A stretch of 64,000 nt of DNA. Source: Zea mays. Taxonomy: Eukaryota; Streptophyta; Magnoliopsida; Poales; Poaceae. Both the position numbers and the translations under genes were made by a program. Location: positions 105,907,849 through 105,971,848 of the forward strand of contig NC_050104.1 of assembly GCF_902167145.1 (NCBI RefSeq), in the 5' to 3' direction. Shown in pieces: positions 12,440-25,017 of the stretch (position 1 is the stretch's first letter; each line of letters begins with the position of its first letter). Under the pieces are notes generated by a model. It had not been told where the DNA came from. It ran no database searches and saw nothing but the letters and a program-made list of their open reading frames with translations.

Positions 12440-15067
12440 TTAGGCCTTGTTCTTAGGTACCCAAACGGTCTTGGGTCCTTTGACATTAGAAACAAGCACC
12501 TTGGGTACCCAAACACAAGTTTTTGACCCCTTGTGTTTGCCCCCAACATATTTGGCAACTACTTTGCCTGATTTGTTAGTTAAAACATAGGATGCATCAA
12601 AAGTCTTAAATGAAATATTAGATTCATTTGATGTAATAGGAGTTTTTTTCTTAGGCAATTTAGCATGGGTTGATTGCCTAGAACTAGATGCCTCACTCTT
12701 ATACATAAAGGCATGATGAGAGCCAGAGTGAGACTTCCTAGAGTGAATTCTCCTAATTTTGTGCTCGGGATAACCGACATGGTATAAAATGTAACCCTCG
12801 TTATCCTGAGCCACGGGAGCTTTGCCCTTAACAAAGTTAGACAATCTTTTAGGGGCATTAAGCTTGACATTGTCTCCCTTTTGGAAGCCAATGCCATCTT
12901 TAATCCCAGGGCGTCTCCCACTATAGAGCATGCTTCTAGCAAATTTAATTTTTTCATTTTCTAAGTCATGCTCATTAATTTAGCACTAAGTTGAGCTATG
13001 TGATCATTTTGTTTCTTAATTAAGGCTAGGTGATCATGAATAGCATCAACATTAATGTCTCTACATCTAGTGCAAATAGTAACATGCTCAACGGTAGATG
13101 TAGATGGTTTGCAAGTATTTAATTCAATAATCTTAGCATGTAATATAGCATTCTCATTTCTAAGATTGGTAATAGAATTATTGCAAACATTTAAATCTTT
13201 AGCCTTAGCAATTAATTTTTCATTTTCAATCTTAAGGCTAGAAAGAGATGCATTCAATTTGTCAATCTTAGCAATTAAACTAGCATTATCATTTCTAAGA
13301 TTAATAATTGAATCATCACAAACATTTGATTTCTCAACCTTAGCAATTAATTTGGCATTTTCATTTCTAAGGCTAGAAATAGTGTCATGGCAAGTGCTTA
13401 GCTCACAAGTTAATTTTCACATTTTTCTACCTCTAGAACATAAGCATTTTTAACCTTAACATGCTTTTTGTTTTCCTTAATAAGGAGGTCCTCTTGGCTA
13501 TCCAAGAGTTCATCCTTCTCATGAATAGCATTAATCAATTCATTTAATTTCTCTTTTTGTTGCATGTTAAGATTGGCAAAAGGAGTAAGCAAGTTGTCCT
13601 CATCATCACTAGAATTATCCTCATCACTAGAAGTTGCATACTTAGTGGAGGATCTTGATTTTACCTTCTTCTTGCCGTCCTTTGCCATAAGGCACTTGTG
13701 GCCGACGTTGGGGAAGAGAAGCCCTTCAGTGACGGCGATGTTTGGGCGTCCTCATCGGAGGAGGAGTCGGTGGAGCTCTCGTCGGAGTCCCACTCCAAGC
13801 AAACATGGGCATCGCCGCCCTTCTTCTTGTAGTATCTCTTCTTTTCTCTTCTCTTTCCCTTCTTGTCGTCACCCCTATCACTATCACTAGATAATGGACA
13901 TTTAGCAATGAAATGACCGGGCTTACCACAATTGTAGCACACTTTCTTAGAACGGGGCTTGTAATCTCTCCCCTTCCTTTGCTTGAGGATTTGGCGAAAG
14001 CTTTTGATGATTAAAGCCATCTCCTCATTGTCGAGCTTGGAGGCGTCGATGGGAAGTCTACTTGGTGTAGATTCTTCCTTCTTCTCCTCCGTTGCTTTGA
14101 AGGCGACGGGTTGCACCTCGGGTGTGGAAGTGGCGCCTCGCTCAATGATTTGTTTGGAGCCTTTGATCATTAGTTCAAAGCTCACAAACTTTCCTATCAC
14201 TTACTCGGGAGACATTAGTTTATATCTTGGATCACCACGAATTAATTATACTTGAGTAGGATTAAGAAAAACAAGTGATCTAAGAATAACCTTGACCATT
14301 TCATGGTCATCCCATTTGGTGCTCCCGAGGTTGCGCACTTGGTTCACCAAGGTCTTAAGCCGGTTGTACATGGCTTGTGGCTCCTCTCCTTGGTGAAGTA
14401 TGAAGCGGCCGAGCTCCCCCTCGATCGTTTCCCTCTTGGTGATCTTGGTCACCTCGTCTCCTTCATGCGCGGTCTTGAGCATGTCCCAAATCTCCTTTGC
14501 ACTCTTCAACCCTTGCACCTTATTATACTCCTCTCGACTTAGAGAGGCGAGGAGTATAGTGGTGGCTTGGGAGTTGAAGTGTTGGATTTGTTCGACCTCC
14601 TCCGAGTCAGAATCCTTGTCCCCCTTCTTTGGTACCTGCGCTCCATACTCAACAATATCCCATATACTTTTGTGGAGTGAGGTTAGATGATGCCTCATTT
14701 TATCACTCCACATTGAATAATCTTCACCTTCAAACATAGGTGGTTTGTCTAATGGGACAGAAAGTAATGGAGTGCGTTTTGAAATGCGAGGATAGCAAAG
14801 GGGCATCTTACTATACTTCTTGCGCTCATGGCGCTTAGAAGTGGCGGATGTCGATTCCGAGCCGGAGGTAGAGGGTGACGAAGAGTCGGTCTTGTAGTAG
14901 ATCACCTTCTTCATCTTCTTCTTCTTGTCACCCTTCCGTTCGGACTTGATGGAGGAAGAGGATTCCTCCTTGTGCTTGTGGGCGGACTCCCTTGAATGCG
15001 TTCTCCCCGAGCTTGCGGACTTGTCGCCGTTCCCGATGTCCCTCATGGCGGATGCTCCCGACATCAC
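12440..15067 (-). pseudogene. gag: Opie/Ji-type gag, several lesions
   Basis: The start at 15067 gives MMSGASAMRDIGNG, followed by a basic Ser/Lys region and the gag core (PLDKPPMFEGEDYSMWSDKM, ELGRFILHQGEEPQAMYNRL). Two stops lie in the short span around 14200-14250. The next block holds the zinc knuckle CYNCGKPGHFIAKC (about 13905-13950). After a frameshift near 13730 comes an acidic segment and then a long Asn/Lys/Leu coiled-coil region (12961-13690) with a further stop near 13410. The last block ends VWVPKNKA with TAA at 12440, just before pol in another frame, as in the sister element at 46830. Gag would form the particle. This copy is dead. Confidence 0.9.
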
Positions 15068-15097
15068 TTCGAGCGGTTAGGCTCTAATGAAGTATCG

Positions 15098-15110
15098 GGC
15101 TCTGATACCA
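15098..15110 (-). other. Primer-binding site (initiator-Met tRNA type)
   Basis: The minus strand reads tggtatcagagcc two bases inside the right LTR. This is the standard copia PBS complementary to the 3' end of initiator methionine tRNA. Confidence 0.93.
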
Positions 15111-15112
15111 AT

Positions 15113-16307
15113 TGAAAGTCGCCTAGAGGGGGGTGAATAGGCAAATCTGAAATTTATAAAGTTTAAGCACAACTACAAGCTGGGGTTAGCGATAGAAATA
15201 TGGACGAGTCCGAAAAAGAGGGCGAAAACAAATGACAAGCAAATAAGAGCGGATGACACGGTGATTTGTTTTACCGAGGTTCGGTTCTTGCAAACCTACT
15301 CCCCGTTGAGGTGGTCACAAAGACCGGGTCTCTTTCAACCCTTTCCCTCTCTCACACGGTCACTTAGACCGAGTGAACTTCTCTTCTCAATCAAACGGGA
15401 CACTAAGTCCCCACAAGGACCACCACACAATTGGTGTCTCTTTTTTTGATTACTAGTGAGTTGAACACAAGAAAGAAGGAAGAAGAAACGCAATCCAAGC
15501 GCAAGAGCTCAAAAGAACACAAATGTCTCTCTCTCTCGTCACTAATTTGTTTGGAGTGATTCCGGACTTGGGAGAGGATTTGATCTCTTTGTTTGTGTCT
15601 TGGAATGAAGTCTAGAGCTCTTGTATGAGGTTTGATGGCTGAGTACTTGGATGCATTGAAGTGTGTTGGTTGGGGGTATTTATAGCCCCAACCACCAAAA
15701 TGACCGTTGGTGAAGGCTACTGTCGTATGGCGCACCAGACAGTCCGGTGTGCCACCGGACACTGTCCGGTGCGCCAGCCACATCACCAGGCCGTTGGGTT
15801 CCGACCGTTGGAGCTCTGACAAGTGGGGCCACCGGACAGTCCGATGGTGCACCGGACAGTCATTGTTCACTGTCCGGTGCACCTTCTGACGCCTGCGCTG
15901 ACTTCTGCGCGCGCAGTGAACACTGTTCACTGTTCCTGTACTATTGCAGACGACTGTTGGCGCTTGGAGCCATTGCTCCGCTTGGTGCACCGGACAGTCC
16001 GGTGAATTATAGCGGAGCGGCCTCCCCAAATTCCCGAAGCTAGCGAGTTGGAGAGAATCCACCCTGGTGCACCGGACGCTGTCCGGTGGCACACCGGATA
16101 GTCCGGTGCGCCAGACCAGGGCAGCCTTCGGTTGCTTTGGTCCTTTCTTTTTGAACCCTTTCTTCTAACTTTGTATTGGTTTATTGTGTACCTTTGGCAC
16201 CTGTAAAACTTATATTCTAGAGCAAAACTAGTTAGTCCAATTATTTGTGTTGGGCAATTCAACCACCCAAAACAATTAGGAAAAGGTGTAAGCCTATTTC
16301 CCTTTCA
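15113..16307 (-). repeat. 5' LTR of the Opie/Ji-type element
   Basis: Same termini and palindrome cluster as 7143-8358. The TATA-like tatttata at 15677-15684 (TATAAATA on the minus strand) would drive the genomic RNA. The element side is the PBS at 15098 and the outer side is the target duplication gaggt at 16308. Confidence 0.95.
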
Positions 16308-16312
16308 GAGGT

Positions 16313-17163
16313 GGGATAATTCTAAGGCTCACACGGTCGCCGTCCGACTACAATTGGGCCAACTAGGCCAATTGCGTCTTTGCCAACGGGTAATAGTGGA
16401 GGATGTCCTCATCATAATATGTGTGTGTAGTCTCATTGAAGGAAAATGGAGTCCCCGGAGAAAGACAATAAGCTTCCACTGCAAATCTTTAAGTGCTTTT
16501 ATTCCACGATCGGTTTCATTTGCATGTCTTCTCCAATTATTGAATAGGTTGTGTTATTTCTATCTTATGCCCCCATGTTGCCATATATGCATATGTTGTT
16601 AAAATGTATCTTTTACCTATGCATACAAGTTTTGAATCTTGTCTTGTTTCCTCTTATATACATGTGCTTTTCCTAAATGGATGGTTTTCGACACGAGGTA
16701 TGTCTTTTTCCTTGAAAGGGGAGAATACTTTTCCACAGGAAGAGATCTTTATAGTCCTTAAGTTGCTTCCTATATGCTTATCATGTCTTCCTTTTCAATG
16801 TTTGATTCCAAAGGGGAGAATTTTGTGGACCAAAACAAACCAAATTATATCAAATGATCAAAATGACCAATTTTAAAAAAATATATGCCTACAAGTGGTT
16901 TCCTATGATGGTTTCGGTTCCAAATAGAGAGTATGTGGATTATGGAGTTAGGGGGAGGTTTAAGTCCATAATCACATTGGGGACTAGTTGCATTTGCAAG
17001 AAATGTGCTTAATTATGAATTCATCACATATCCTACATTTGGTATCATAAATATCTTGCCTATGCATATGCATCCATAGCAAGTAGATTGCATATTTTAA
17101 CTCAAGTATTCGATTGTTTGCTTGCCCTGGTTATTTTGTCATCAATCACAAAAAACGGGAGAT
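16313..17163 (+). other. 3' non-coding region and PPT of the old plus-strand Sirevirus
   Basis: No gene is visible. Scattered motifs such as aaaggggagaa (near 16717 and 16810) resemble the PPT, a known habit of Sirevirus 3' regions. The terminal tract aaaaaacgggagat at 17150-17163 abuts the LTR start tgtaagg at 17164. Confidence 0.6.
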
Positions 17164-18125
17164 TGTAAGGAAAATGGACCCCATCCCATTTGATTAAGGA
17201 TTTTGGAGTTTGATGATCAACATAACCATGTGGACTAATGTTTTCCAAGTGTTTGTGTTTTGTAGTCCACATGATGCAAAGTGGATTGGACTAAGGATCA
17301 GTGGATGCAACACCTCAAAGGAAGACCTAAAAGACACTTAGAAGATCAACAAATATCAAGCACAAGTCCAAAACACAAGACCAAAAGAGCCCAAGGAAAA
17401 AGATTGAAGAAATTATGAAATGGGCAGTCATCCAAGCGCACTAGTGGCTCACTGGACTGTCCGGTGTGAAGCCACCAGACTATCTGGTATGCACCGGACA
17501 ACCTATGTAGAGAGCTCTGCAAATGGAATCTCGAGTAGCTAGTGGATCAGATAGTTAGTCCAACAGTCTACAATGGCTACTTCTCAATGGTCAGCTGACG
17601 TGGCACAGACATCGAACATGTCTGGTGTGCATCAGACTGTCCAGTGCGCCCGATGATTGAAACTGCTACTTTCTGTCCAAACGACTCTATTTGAGGGGGA
17701 GGCTATTTATACCCCCTCCAACCGCCACAAGAAGGGTGTGGAGCACAAGAAACATATCCCAAGCATAGAGACACATTTCTAAGAGATCCATCACACAGGT
17801 GCAAAAGAGAATCATCCGATGATTAGTATAGGTGCATTGTGAGGTGCTTAGACTAGTTAGACCGCTATTGTGCTTGCTCTAGGTGTAATCTTAGTTGAGT
17901 GAGGTAAGAAAAAACCCACACAGACCCTAGACTCTTGTACGAGCCATTGTAATTGTACCGAGTGGGGAGATAGTCTTGCGAGACCGTGTCAACCACGTTT
18001 GTGACACGGTCGCGACCGTGTTCAGAAGGGAACGAGGCCCGTGGCATTTTGGATGGAAGCTCGATAGTGAAGACAACGGGGAGCGTATGGGAGAAGGCCG
18101 GAAGCGGACCACCACTTGCGTGTGG

Positions 18126-19920
18126 TGTCGGTGTTTCGTAGCTTGGGGCTCGTCATGGCTCATCGTGTAGTGCCCCGCGGGAGGTTTGCGCACTCAGGCC
18201 TAATTCAGTAGGCTATAAGTGCGTCATAAGTCGAGGGGTGCTTGGGCCATTAATGTGTCGCAGTCCGAGGGGCTCGTAGGTCATGAGTGCTATGCGGCCC
18301 GAGGTGCTCATAGGTCATGAGTGGGAAGTGGACCGGCGCCACGATGTGCCTTGGTGCTAGGTGTGGTTAAATGTGGTCGACAATTTATGGCGAGTCAGTC
18401 TAGGACCGGGCGTGGGATCCACTCGAGTGGTTCCGTTCTAACACGCCCGGCCTCCCCTATCAGGTTTGAAAGGGAAATGACCTCAACATTTCCTATAATC
18501 GATTTTGGTGTTTGACGTCCATCACAAACCATGTGGAATAACTATTTTGCCTAGTTAATATTTTCTATGGTGCATAAAGTTCATATACACATAAAAAGAA
18601 AATGACCGCGGACAATCCTACAAGTTTGGAGCAAACCGACTTGCTGCAGCCAGTGGCGCACCGGACTGTCTGCTGTGCACCGGACAATGTCCAGTGCCCT
18701 GGCTAGAGCACTCTGTGAACTGGCCGCTCTCGGGATTTATCGACGCTCATCCACTAAAAATCATCGGACTGTCTGATGAGCTCTCGGTGCAACGGTCGAC
18801 TGTGGGACTACACCCGCTGTCTGCAGCGCCAGAAGTCAGAAGACAGTCTGTGACGACAGGTCACACCGGACTGTCCGGTGCACCAAAAGGACAGAAGTCT
18901 TCAACGGTCAACAGCTCCAAACCCCAATGGTCGACTGATGTGGCACTCACCAGATAGTGAACAGTGGAGTGTCCGGTGCACCACCGGACTGTCCGGTGTG
19001 CCCATCGATTGAGGATTCAGCCAATGGCTAGAATAGTGGTTGCGGTTATAAATACCCTTCAACCACCATCATTCAAGCCATCCAAGCATCTCACTCTCTT
19101 CATTCAATACAAGAGCAAAGAATACACTCCAAAGACACATTCAAAGCATCAAATCCTCTCCAAGTTCCAAAATCAAGTCAAGTGATCAAAAGTGTTTAGT
19201 GACTTGAGAGAGGGTGACTTGTGTTTTCTTTTGTTGCTCTTGTTGTTTGGTTTCTTTATTCTTCATCTCTTTCTAATCTTTCCAAGTGTTTTGTAAAGCA
19301 AGCAAGAGACACCTAATTGTGTGGTGATCCTTGCGGGGTCTTTGTGACCCATGAGATTAAGAAGAAGCACTCGATCGGTCTAGGTGACCAATTGAGAGAG
19401 GGAAATGTTTGAAATAGGCCCGGCCTTTGTGGCCTACTCAACAGGGAGTAGGTTGTTCGGAACCGAACCTTGGGAAACAAATCGCTGTGTCCACTTGTGT
19501 TGATCTACACCATTCGATTTGTTTCTCCCCTCTCCTCTCTCTCTAAAGTTATCTTGCTCACATTGTTTTGAGTTTGCTGCCAAAAGTTATTCGCATTGAT
19601 TGAGCAACTCATAGCAAGAGGAACTATCTTCCGCACTCCGAATTCACAATTATTTATTCCTAACCCTAACCCCGGGTGAAGTGCATGTTCAAAGTTTATA
19701 ATTTTCATGTTTTGCCTATTCACCCCCTCTAGGCGACTTTCAAGGTTCCGCCATGCCCGACCCTGGGCTCGGTGCCACGGGGTTTGATCGGGGCGAGTCC
19801 TTTCATGGTTGACGCATTCGCCTCTCCCAACTGACCAGCGGGCTCTAGTGACCAAGGGTTCTTCCCCTAGTGTGCTAGATGACCGGTGGGTCCCGGGGAC
19901 TAGGGGTCATTCCCCTGACA
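18126..19920 (-). repeat. Gypsy-type LTR, probably solo, minus strand
   Basis: The plus-strand ends are tgtcggtgtttcg and cccctgaca, which together give TG...CA and match the LTR ends at 22099/24652 and 52275 in kind. Net of the nested insertion it is about 510 bp. Its interior is homologous, in inverted orientation, to about 22099-22620, with shared landmarks such as ccactcgagtggatcc and gcactcaggcct. No clean 5-bp duplication was found; a 9-mer gggagaagg occurs at 18089-18097 and 19922-19930. Confidence 0.55.
18467..19742 (+). mobile_element. Sirevirus solo LTR, TSD aggtt
   Basis: A single 1276-bp LTR runs from tgaaagggaaatgacc to ctctaggcgactttca. The 5-bp target duplication aggtt is perfect at 18462-18466 and 19743-19747. 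Palindromes of the CACCGGACTGTCCGGTG type occur at about 18660, 18870 and 18985, and a TATA box (tataaata) at 19047-19054. A solo LTR arises by recombination between the two LTRs of a full element. Confidence 0.93.
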
Positions 19921-20342
19921 CGGGAGAAGGTTCGTAGCTCTCTACGAAGTTACTCATATGTGGTACTTGGGCCTCTCGTGGGCTACCCTTTTACGTTGGG
20001 GCACCAACGAGGATTAGTCAGGACCTTGAGTGGTTCTGGATACCTCGGTAAAAATACCAGCGTCATCCATAGGAGTTTGCATCTCTACCTTTGCTCTTTA
20101 GCTTCCGCATTTACATTTAAGTACTGAAGTTTCAATCTCTCTATTTCTAGCTTGATTTGTTAGGACTCGTACTTAGATTGCAAAACTCCTTTTGCGGTAG
20201 ACATAGCAACAATTAGACAAAATCTAGTTTGCACATTCTAGTTTGCTTATTTGCATATGTTTTGTTCTAGGGATATATTGTGGCCTAGTTTAGAGATAGG
20301 TTTTAAAAGCCCTAATTCACCCCCCCTCTTAGGTGTCATCAT

Positions 20343-22098
20343 TTCCCACACCCATGGCAGCCCAAGGGTGGGCAACAGCGGCGACGCAGGGCGACGATGA
20401 TGAGGGGGCGAATGAAACCCTAAGAAAACATATTAGGGGAAGAAGCCAGGCAACACCAAGCCAAGGATGCCAGACCCACCAAACTACAGCCACTGACCAA
20501 CAGCTCGTGCTAGTAAGAAGTAGGAGATAGTAATTGATGTATCGCCGATTTCGATATATAGAGCTAGGACAAACATAACGTACGCCCTAGAGTCACACGA
20601 TCCACGAGCTCGACCAATGGGTCAGGTGATGGCCGCATGACGTAGGAAGCGACGTTGAGGCCCAACTGTTACCGAGCCAAGACCAGGTAAGATGGCTCAA
20701 CCCATTTTTTCAATACTCGATACTATCTCTCACCTACCAGGAAAGGATTGGTGGACCCTTGCTGGCCCATGACTGTGAGGCGGCCCGACCAATCCCATAA
20801 ACTTTGGAGTACGAAGGTCGGCCCATAAAGGGTTCACGACCGCTCCTAAAACCCGAGAGCAAGGGGCGATTATGAAGTGGGCATCGAAGTGACCAGTACC
20901 CTAGCCCACGAGGCCAAGGGCACTTCTAAATTGTGTTTAAGTCCCAGGGAACGTCTACTCATGGTTTATCGCGAAGAGAGGCAATGAGCCATCAAACTCG
21001 GTCGAACGGGGTTGACAACTATATGAGTCAAAACCTAGGAGTATGAGGATGGTCCCTAGTGGACCTCGCGCCTAGATCCTCAAAAAGGAGCCGGGGCCTC
21101 ACTCGGATTACACGTTTGGAGCTCACCGAGCGCCATGATCTCGACCATCGAGGGAAGCATGATAATGCTCACCTTTCCCCTTTCGATGAACTAAATGCAT
21201 AGGAAGAAGTATTAAAAAGACAGGGGCGCCCCCAAATAGATCCCCTATAGCGAACGGGGGACTCAGTGGCTCACTCCATTGAAAAAGGACCTGTTTGGAT
21301 CAGCCACGATGAATGGCTAGGCGCACCCGGTTGGTGACATCAAAAAGGCGCTCTTCTCGATCAGTGCCCTGAGCCCGGACAATGGCGACCACCTCGTCTG
21401 CACTCTCGCGTAGGCCCATGACCTCTAGTTCTAGTTCTGAAAACGGCAAAGGAAGGTCAAGGCAACCAAAGAGGGGTCTCCATGAAAGCAAAAGACAACA
21501 CTAACCCGCGACGCGGTGGTCTGCCTCCACTAGGTGGACTTGGAGACTAGCCACCTCGCCGTTGTTAGCCTCAAACGTCGTATGGGTAGCGGCCAAGCTC
21601 TCCCGAGGATCCAAGGTGGTCTACGACGGGGGTATCGGGATCCCGCCCTAATAGAAAGACAACCTAAAGTCTTTTCTTTAACCCATCAAAATCACTTGGA
21701 TGCATAGGGAAGAAGATGAGGCAAGCACAACCTTGAGAATCTAGAAGTAGAAGGAAAAGGAGCTCGTACCATGAGTCAGTCATCTTTTGCCGGAGAGGAT
21801 GCAACACCGGGGGCGCTCTTTCGCTGGACGCTTGCCTGAGTCCATAAGGGGCCACGAAGAAATCGTCCCTCGATAAAGAAAGGCAAGACACGATGAAGCC
21901 ACTCAAGGTAGAGATCCTTAATAGGAAGGCACAAGCCGTGGCAAAACGGAATAGATGTCAAACGTCGTGTATGGAAAGAAGCGACGGCTTGACACCAAAT
22001 ACGCAAAACTATGGAAGTATGCGCTGGGATAAAAGGCAGTGCCCGACCCAAGACCAGCCCCTGAGGGGAGACACCCTCCCTCGGGGCTCGGGGGCTAA
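20343..22098 (+). other. Decayed internal 3' region and PPT of a gypsy element
   Basis: There is no convincing coding sequence. The last bases, ctcggggctcgggggctaa, form the PPT of Tat-type gypsy elements directly before the LTR start tgtcgggg at 22099; the large element to the right has the same arrangement at 54004-54020. It is therefore the 3' untranslated part of a plus-strand gypsy element whose 5' part is missing. Confidence 0.5.
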
Positions 22099-24652
22099 TG
22101 TCGGGGATACAATCCCAGTCACTGGGGCCCATCGGTTAGCGGGCACACTAGGGAAAGGGCCTAGCATCTGGGGCCCATCGGTCAGCTGGAGGAGATAGGT
22201 GACGTCTATCCTAGAAGAACCCGCCCTCAGACAAACCACGCAGCACCAAGCCTGGGGTCATGCGTGGAGGAACGTGACAGGGGGGCCGAGCATGCCGAAA
22301 GGAAACCACTCGAGTGGATCCTTCACTTGGCCCGAGACCGACCCATCATAAATGATCGACCGCATTAACTGCGCCTAGCGGTGAGCCACAATGGAGACAT
22401 CGGTCAGCTACCCACTATGACCTACGAAACCTTCGAACCGTAGAGCACTCATGACCTACGAGCCCCTCGGACTATGGCACATTTATGTCTCGCACATCCC
22501 CTAGCTAGCGGCACACTCATGACCTATCGGGACTAGGCCTGAGTGCGTAGGCCGTTGGTAGGGCGCAACACGACGAACCGCACCGAGCCCTAGGCTACGA
22601 AGGCTAGGGGACGACATAGCCTGAATGATGGTGCTCAGTCCCCACGTTGCTCGTGTCGTCCGGCATAAAGAATATGAGACAGCCAGGAGACTGCGAGCTT
22701 GCGTGGTTTTACCCCATGGTATAATGCCCAGTTTTACCGTCACCCGGTGACTCCTTCCTAAGGAAGCCACCACTAGCTGACCCCCCCTGAAAGGATCACG
22801 ATACCCAAAAGGGGGTTAATTGGGATTTTCTAAAATTCCAACAAAAGTAAACCCTAAGCAACATCCCAACTTCACCCGACTACTAGCAATAGATAAATAC
22901 TACAAGAAAAACAACAACCCTAAGTCATTACTACAAATACTTGCTAAGAAATTGCACGAAGTGAAATGCTCAAAGTAAATGCGAAATGTAAAGCAAGGGT
23001 AAGAAGAATCCTCCATTTTTTGTCGAGGTATCGAAGAGTCGGCACTCTTCCCTAATCCTCGTTGGAGCACCCGCGCAAGGGTATCGCTCCCCCTTGGTCC
23101 TCGCAAGAACCAAGTGCTCTCTATGAGATGACCCTTTGCCACTCCGGCGTGGTGGATCCCTCACGACCACGTACAATCTTGAGCCAGGTCACCAACAAAT
23201 CCTCCGGAGTAATCACCGCACTCTAATCGCCACCAAGCCGTCTAGGTGATGTCGATCACCAAGAGTAACAAGCTATAGACTTTTACTTGACCAAGAGAAG
23301 CCTAATGCATGTGGTGTGTGCTCTAGGTGGCTCTCATACGCACTAATGAGGTCCTAACACGGGATTATGATTTTCTAATCACCTCATTATGTTTTGTGGG
23401 ACTTGCAATGCACTAGCATGAATACACTTGAATGTGGGCAGCAAGACACTAAATGAGGCTGGTGGAGGGGGTATAAATAGCCCCAACCACCAAACTAGTC
23501 GTTGCTAGAACTTTTTGCGCATGGGCGCACCGAACAGTCCGGTGCGCCACCGGTGCACCAACGGTGCATTCCAACGGCTAGTTCTGACAGCTAGTCGTTG
23601 CTCTGACGGCGCACCGGACATTGAACAATGACTGTTCGGTGCGTGCTCTAAAATTCGCCTCAGCGAACTCGTCGCTCTCGAGTTTCTCGGGGGCAGAGGG
23701 GCTGCCCCCAGGGCTGGCTGGCCCCACTATCAGAGGGTGCACCGGACAGTCTGGTGCACACCGGACAGTCTGGTGCCCCTAGGATAGCAACACCAATTTA
23801 TTTTCCTTTGGTTTTTCTAACCCGATTTCGTTCTAATTTGTGAGTGTGTTATAGAGTGACAACTAGCACTAGATGTGTGTGTGTGTGAATATACACCAAC
23901 ACTACACTAGAATTCTCTTAGTCAAACTACTCAACCACAACCACTCTTTATAGCACGGCTAAAAATGAAAATAGAAGACCTAATTATATACCAAGTGTTC
24001 ACAACTCCTTCGAGACTCGGAATATGAAGACCTTCATCTTTTGATTCGCCTTTTTCAGCTGTCGCTTTAAGTTCTCATCTGAGGGATTATTTTCACCGTT
24101 GCAATACAATCTCCTGTAATGCGACCTAACTTACATTTGCTCTGCAAAACACACGTTAGTCACATATAATCTTATGTTGTCATTAATCACTAAAACCAAC
24201 CAGGGGGTCTAGATGCTTTCACCCCCACTTGGGCCTAAAAAAGGAGGAGGCCGACCCCGGGACACAGGAAAGTTCCTTGGGGACGGACGAACGGGCGCAC
24301 CCACAAGGACGGACCCTAGACGAGAAGACGCCTAGAAGGATCGACGAACAGGAGGAGGACCCAGAGGCCGGAGCCCCATCGCCAAGCCAAGACTTAGCTA
24401 GGACTCCACTGTGTAACCATCTCCACCACGAATAAGAGACTTGGGAGCCTCTCCTCCCTCCCTCTCACCCGATTGTAACTCCTACTACGATTTTTGATCA
24501 TCAATGGTGCCGCTAGCGCAAGCCACCATCGACGGGAAGTAGGGATGTTCTGTCCGAACCAGTATAAATCTTGCGCCTACCGTACACACCGTCTGGAGCC
24601 CGGAATGCGTATAATAAATTTATTTGTCGGAACGAGGTTCGAAACACCGACA
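22099..24652 (+). repeat. Gypsy-type 3' LTR, plus strand, interrupted
   Basis: The LTR begins tgtcggggatac after a PPT and ends ggttcgaaacaccgaca, the typical grass gypsy LTR tail. Without the nested solo LTR it is about 1.1 kb. Conserved tail features include the segment around 24410-24650 with gtataaatcttg at 24561. It is homologous in inverted orientation to the LTR at 18126-19920. Confidence 0.75.
22788..24221 (-). mobile_element. Sirevirus-type solo LTR, minus strand, TSD ccccc
   Basis: The ends are tgaaaggatc and agatgctttca (TGAAAG...CTTTCA). The flanks ccccc at 22783-22787 and 24222-24226 match. The 1434-bp body contains the palindrome family (near 23525, 23625 and 23735-23775) and a TATA-like tataaata at 23474. 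Orientation is minus because the right end, read on the minus strand, gives the usual LTR start. It sits inside the gypsy LTR. Confidence 0.85.
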
Positions 24653-25017
24653 ATGTCTTCTTCTACACGTAGCGAGCCTAGTCTGGAAAACGGATTTTGA
24701 TTTCGTTCCTCCTGAGCTAGACCAAGCGAACCTCCCTAGGCTATCTACAACAACTTACATATTCTCGTTTCCATATTTAAACTCCACTCGGTTAACAATA
24801 TAGTATACTACAGTGCAAAACAATACAAATATGTATTTTGTATGATCATATGAGTGAACTGCTGAAGAGGATCATAAATGCGCACAACCATGCTAAGCAT
24901 CCAAATATCTAAATCCTATATTTCACGGGCCAGGTTGGAGCCCATAGGTGGCCCGTTGCCGTTTCTACCTTGGCTTGGACTTGCTCGTCGCCTACTCGCG
25001 CTGTCCTCATATCTCAT
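24653..25017. other. Spacer with no recognisable gene
   Basis: This is AT-rich sequence between the gypsy LTR and an hAT-type MITE. I see no coding or repeat signal. Confidence 0.4.

Larger units (their letters stand above)
7143..16307 (-). mobile_element. Complete Opie/Ji-type Sirevirus, minus strand, TSD gaggt
   Basis: LTRs of 1216 and 1195 bp share TGAAAG...CTTTCA termini and enclose PPT, pol, gag and an initiator-tRNA PBS in the correct minus-strand order. The 5-bp target site gaggt is perfectly duplicated at 7138-7142 and 16308-16312. The main LTR length difference is about 20 bp missing near 16003 in the right copy. Gag and pol each carry in-frame stops, so the copy is no longer autonomous. 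The LTRs look only a few percent diverged by eye, which implies a fairly recent insertion. Confidence 0.95.
17164..20338 (+). repeat. Interrupted 3' LTR of the old Sirevirus
   Basis: The LTR starts tgtaaggaaaatgg directly after a PPT and ends near cccctcttaggtgtca, the usual Sirevirus LTR tail. Degraded copies of the CACCGGACnGTCCGGTG palindrome lie at 17450-17505 and 17620-17645, and a TATA-like tatttata at 17704-17711. It is split by a gypsy-LTR-containing insertion between about 18098 and 19930. The exact 3' end is uncertain by a few bases. Confidence 0.65.
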
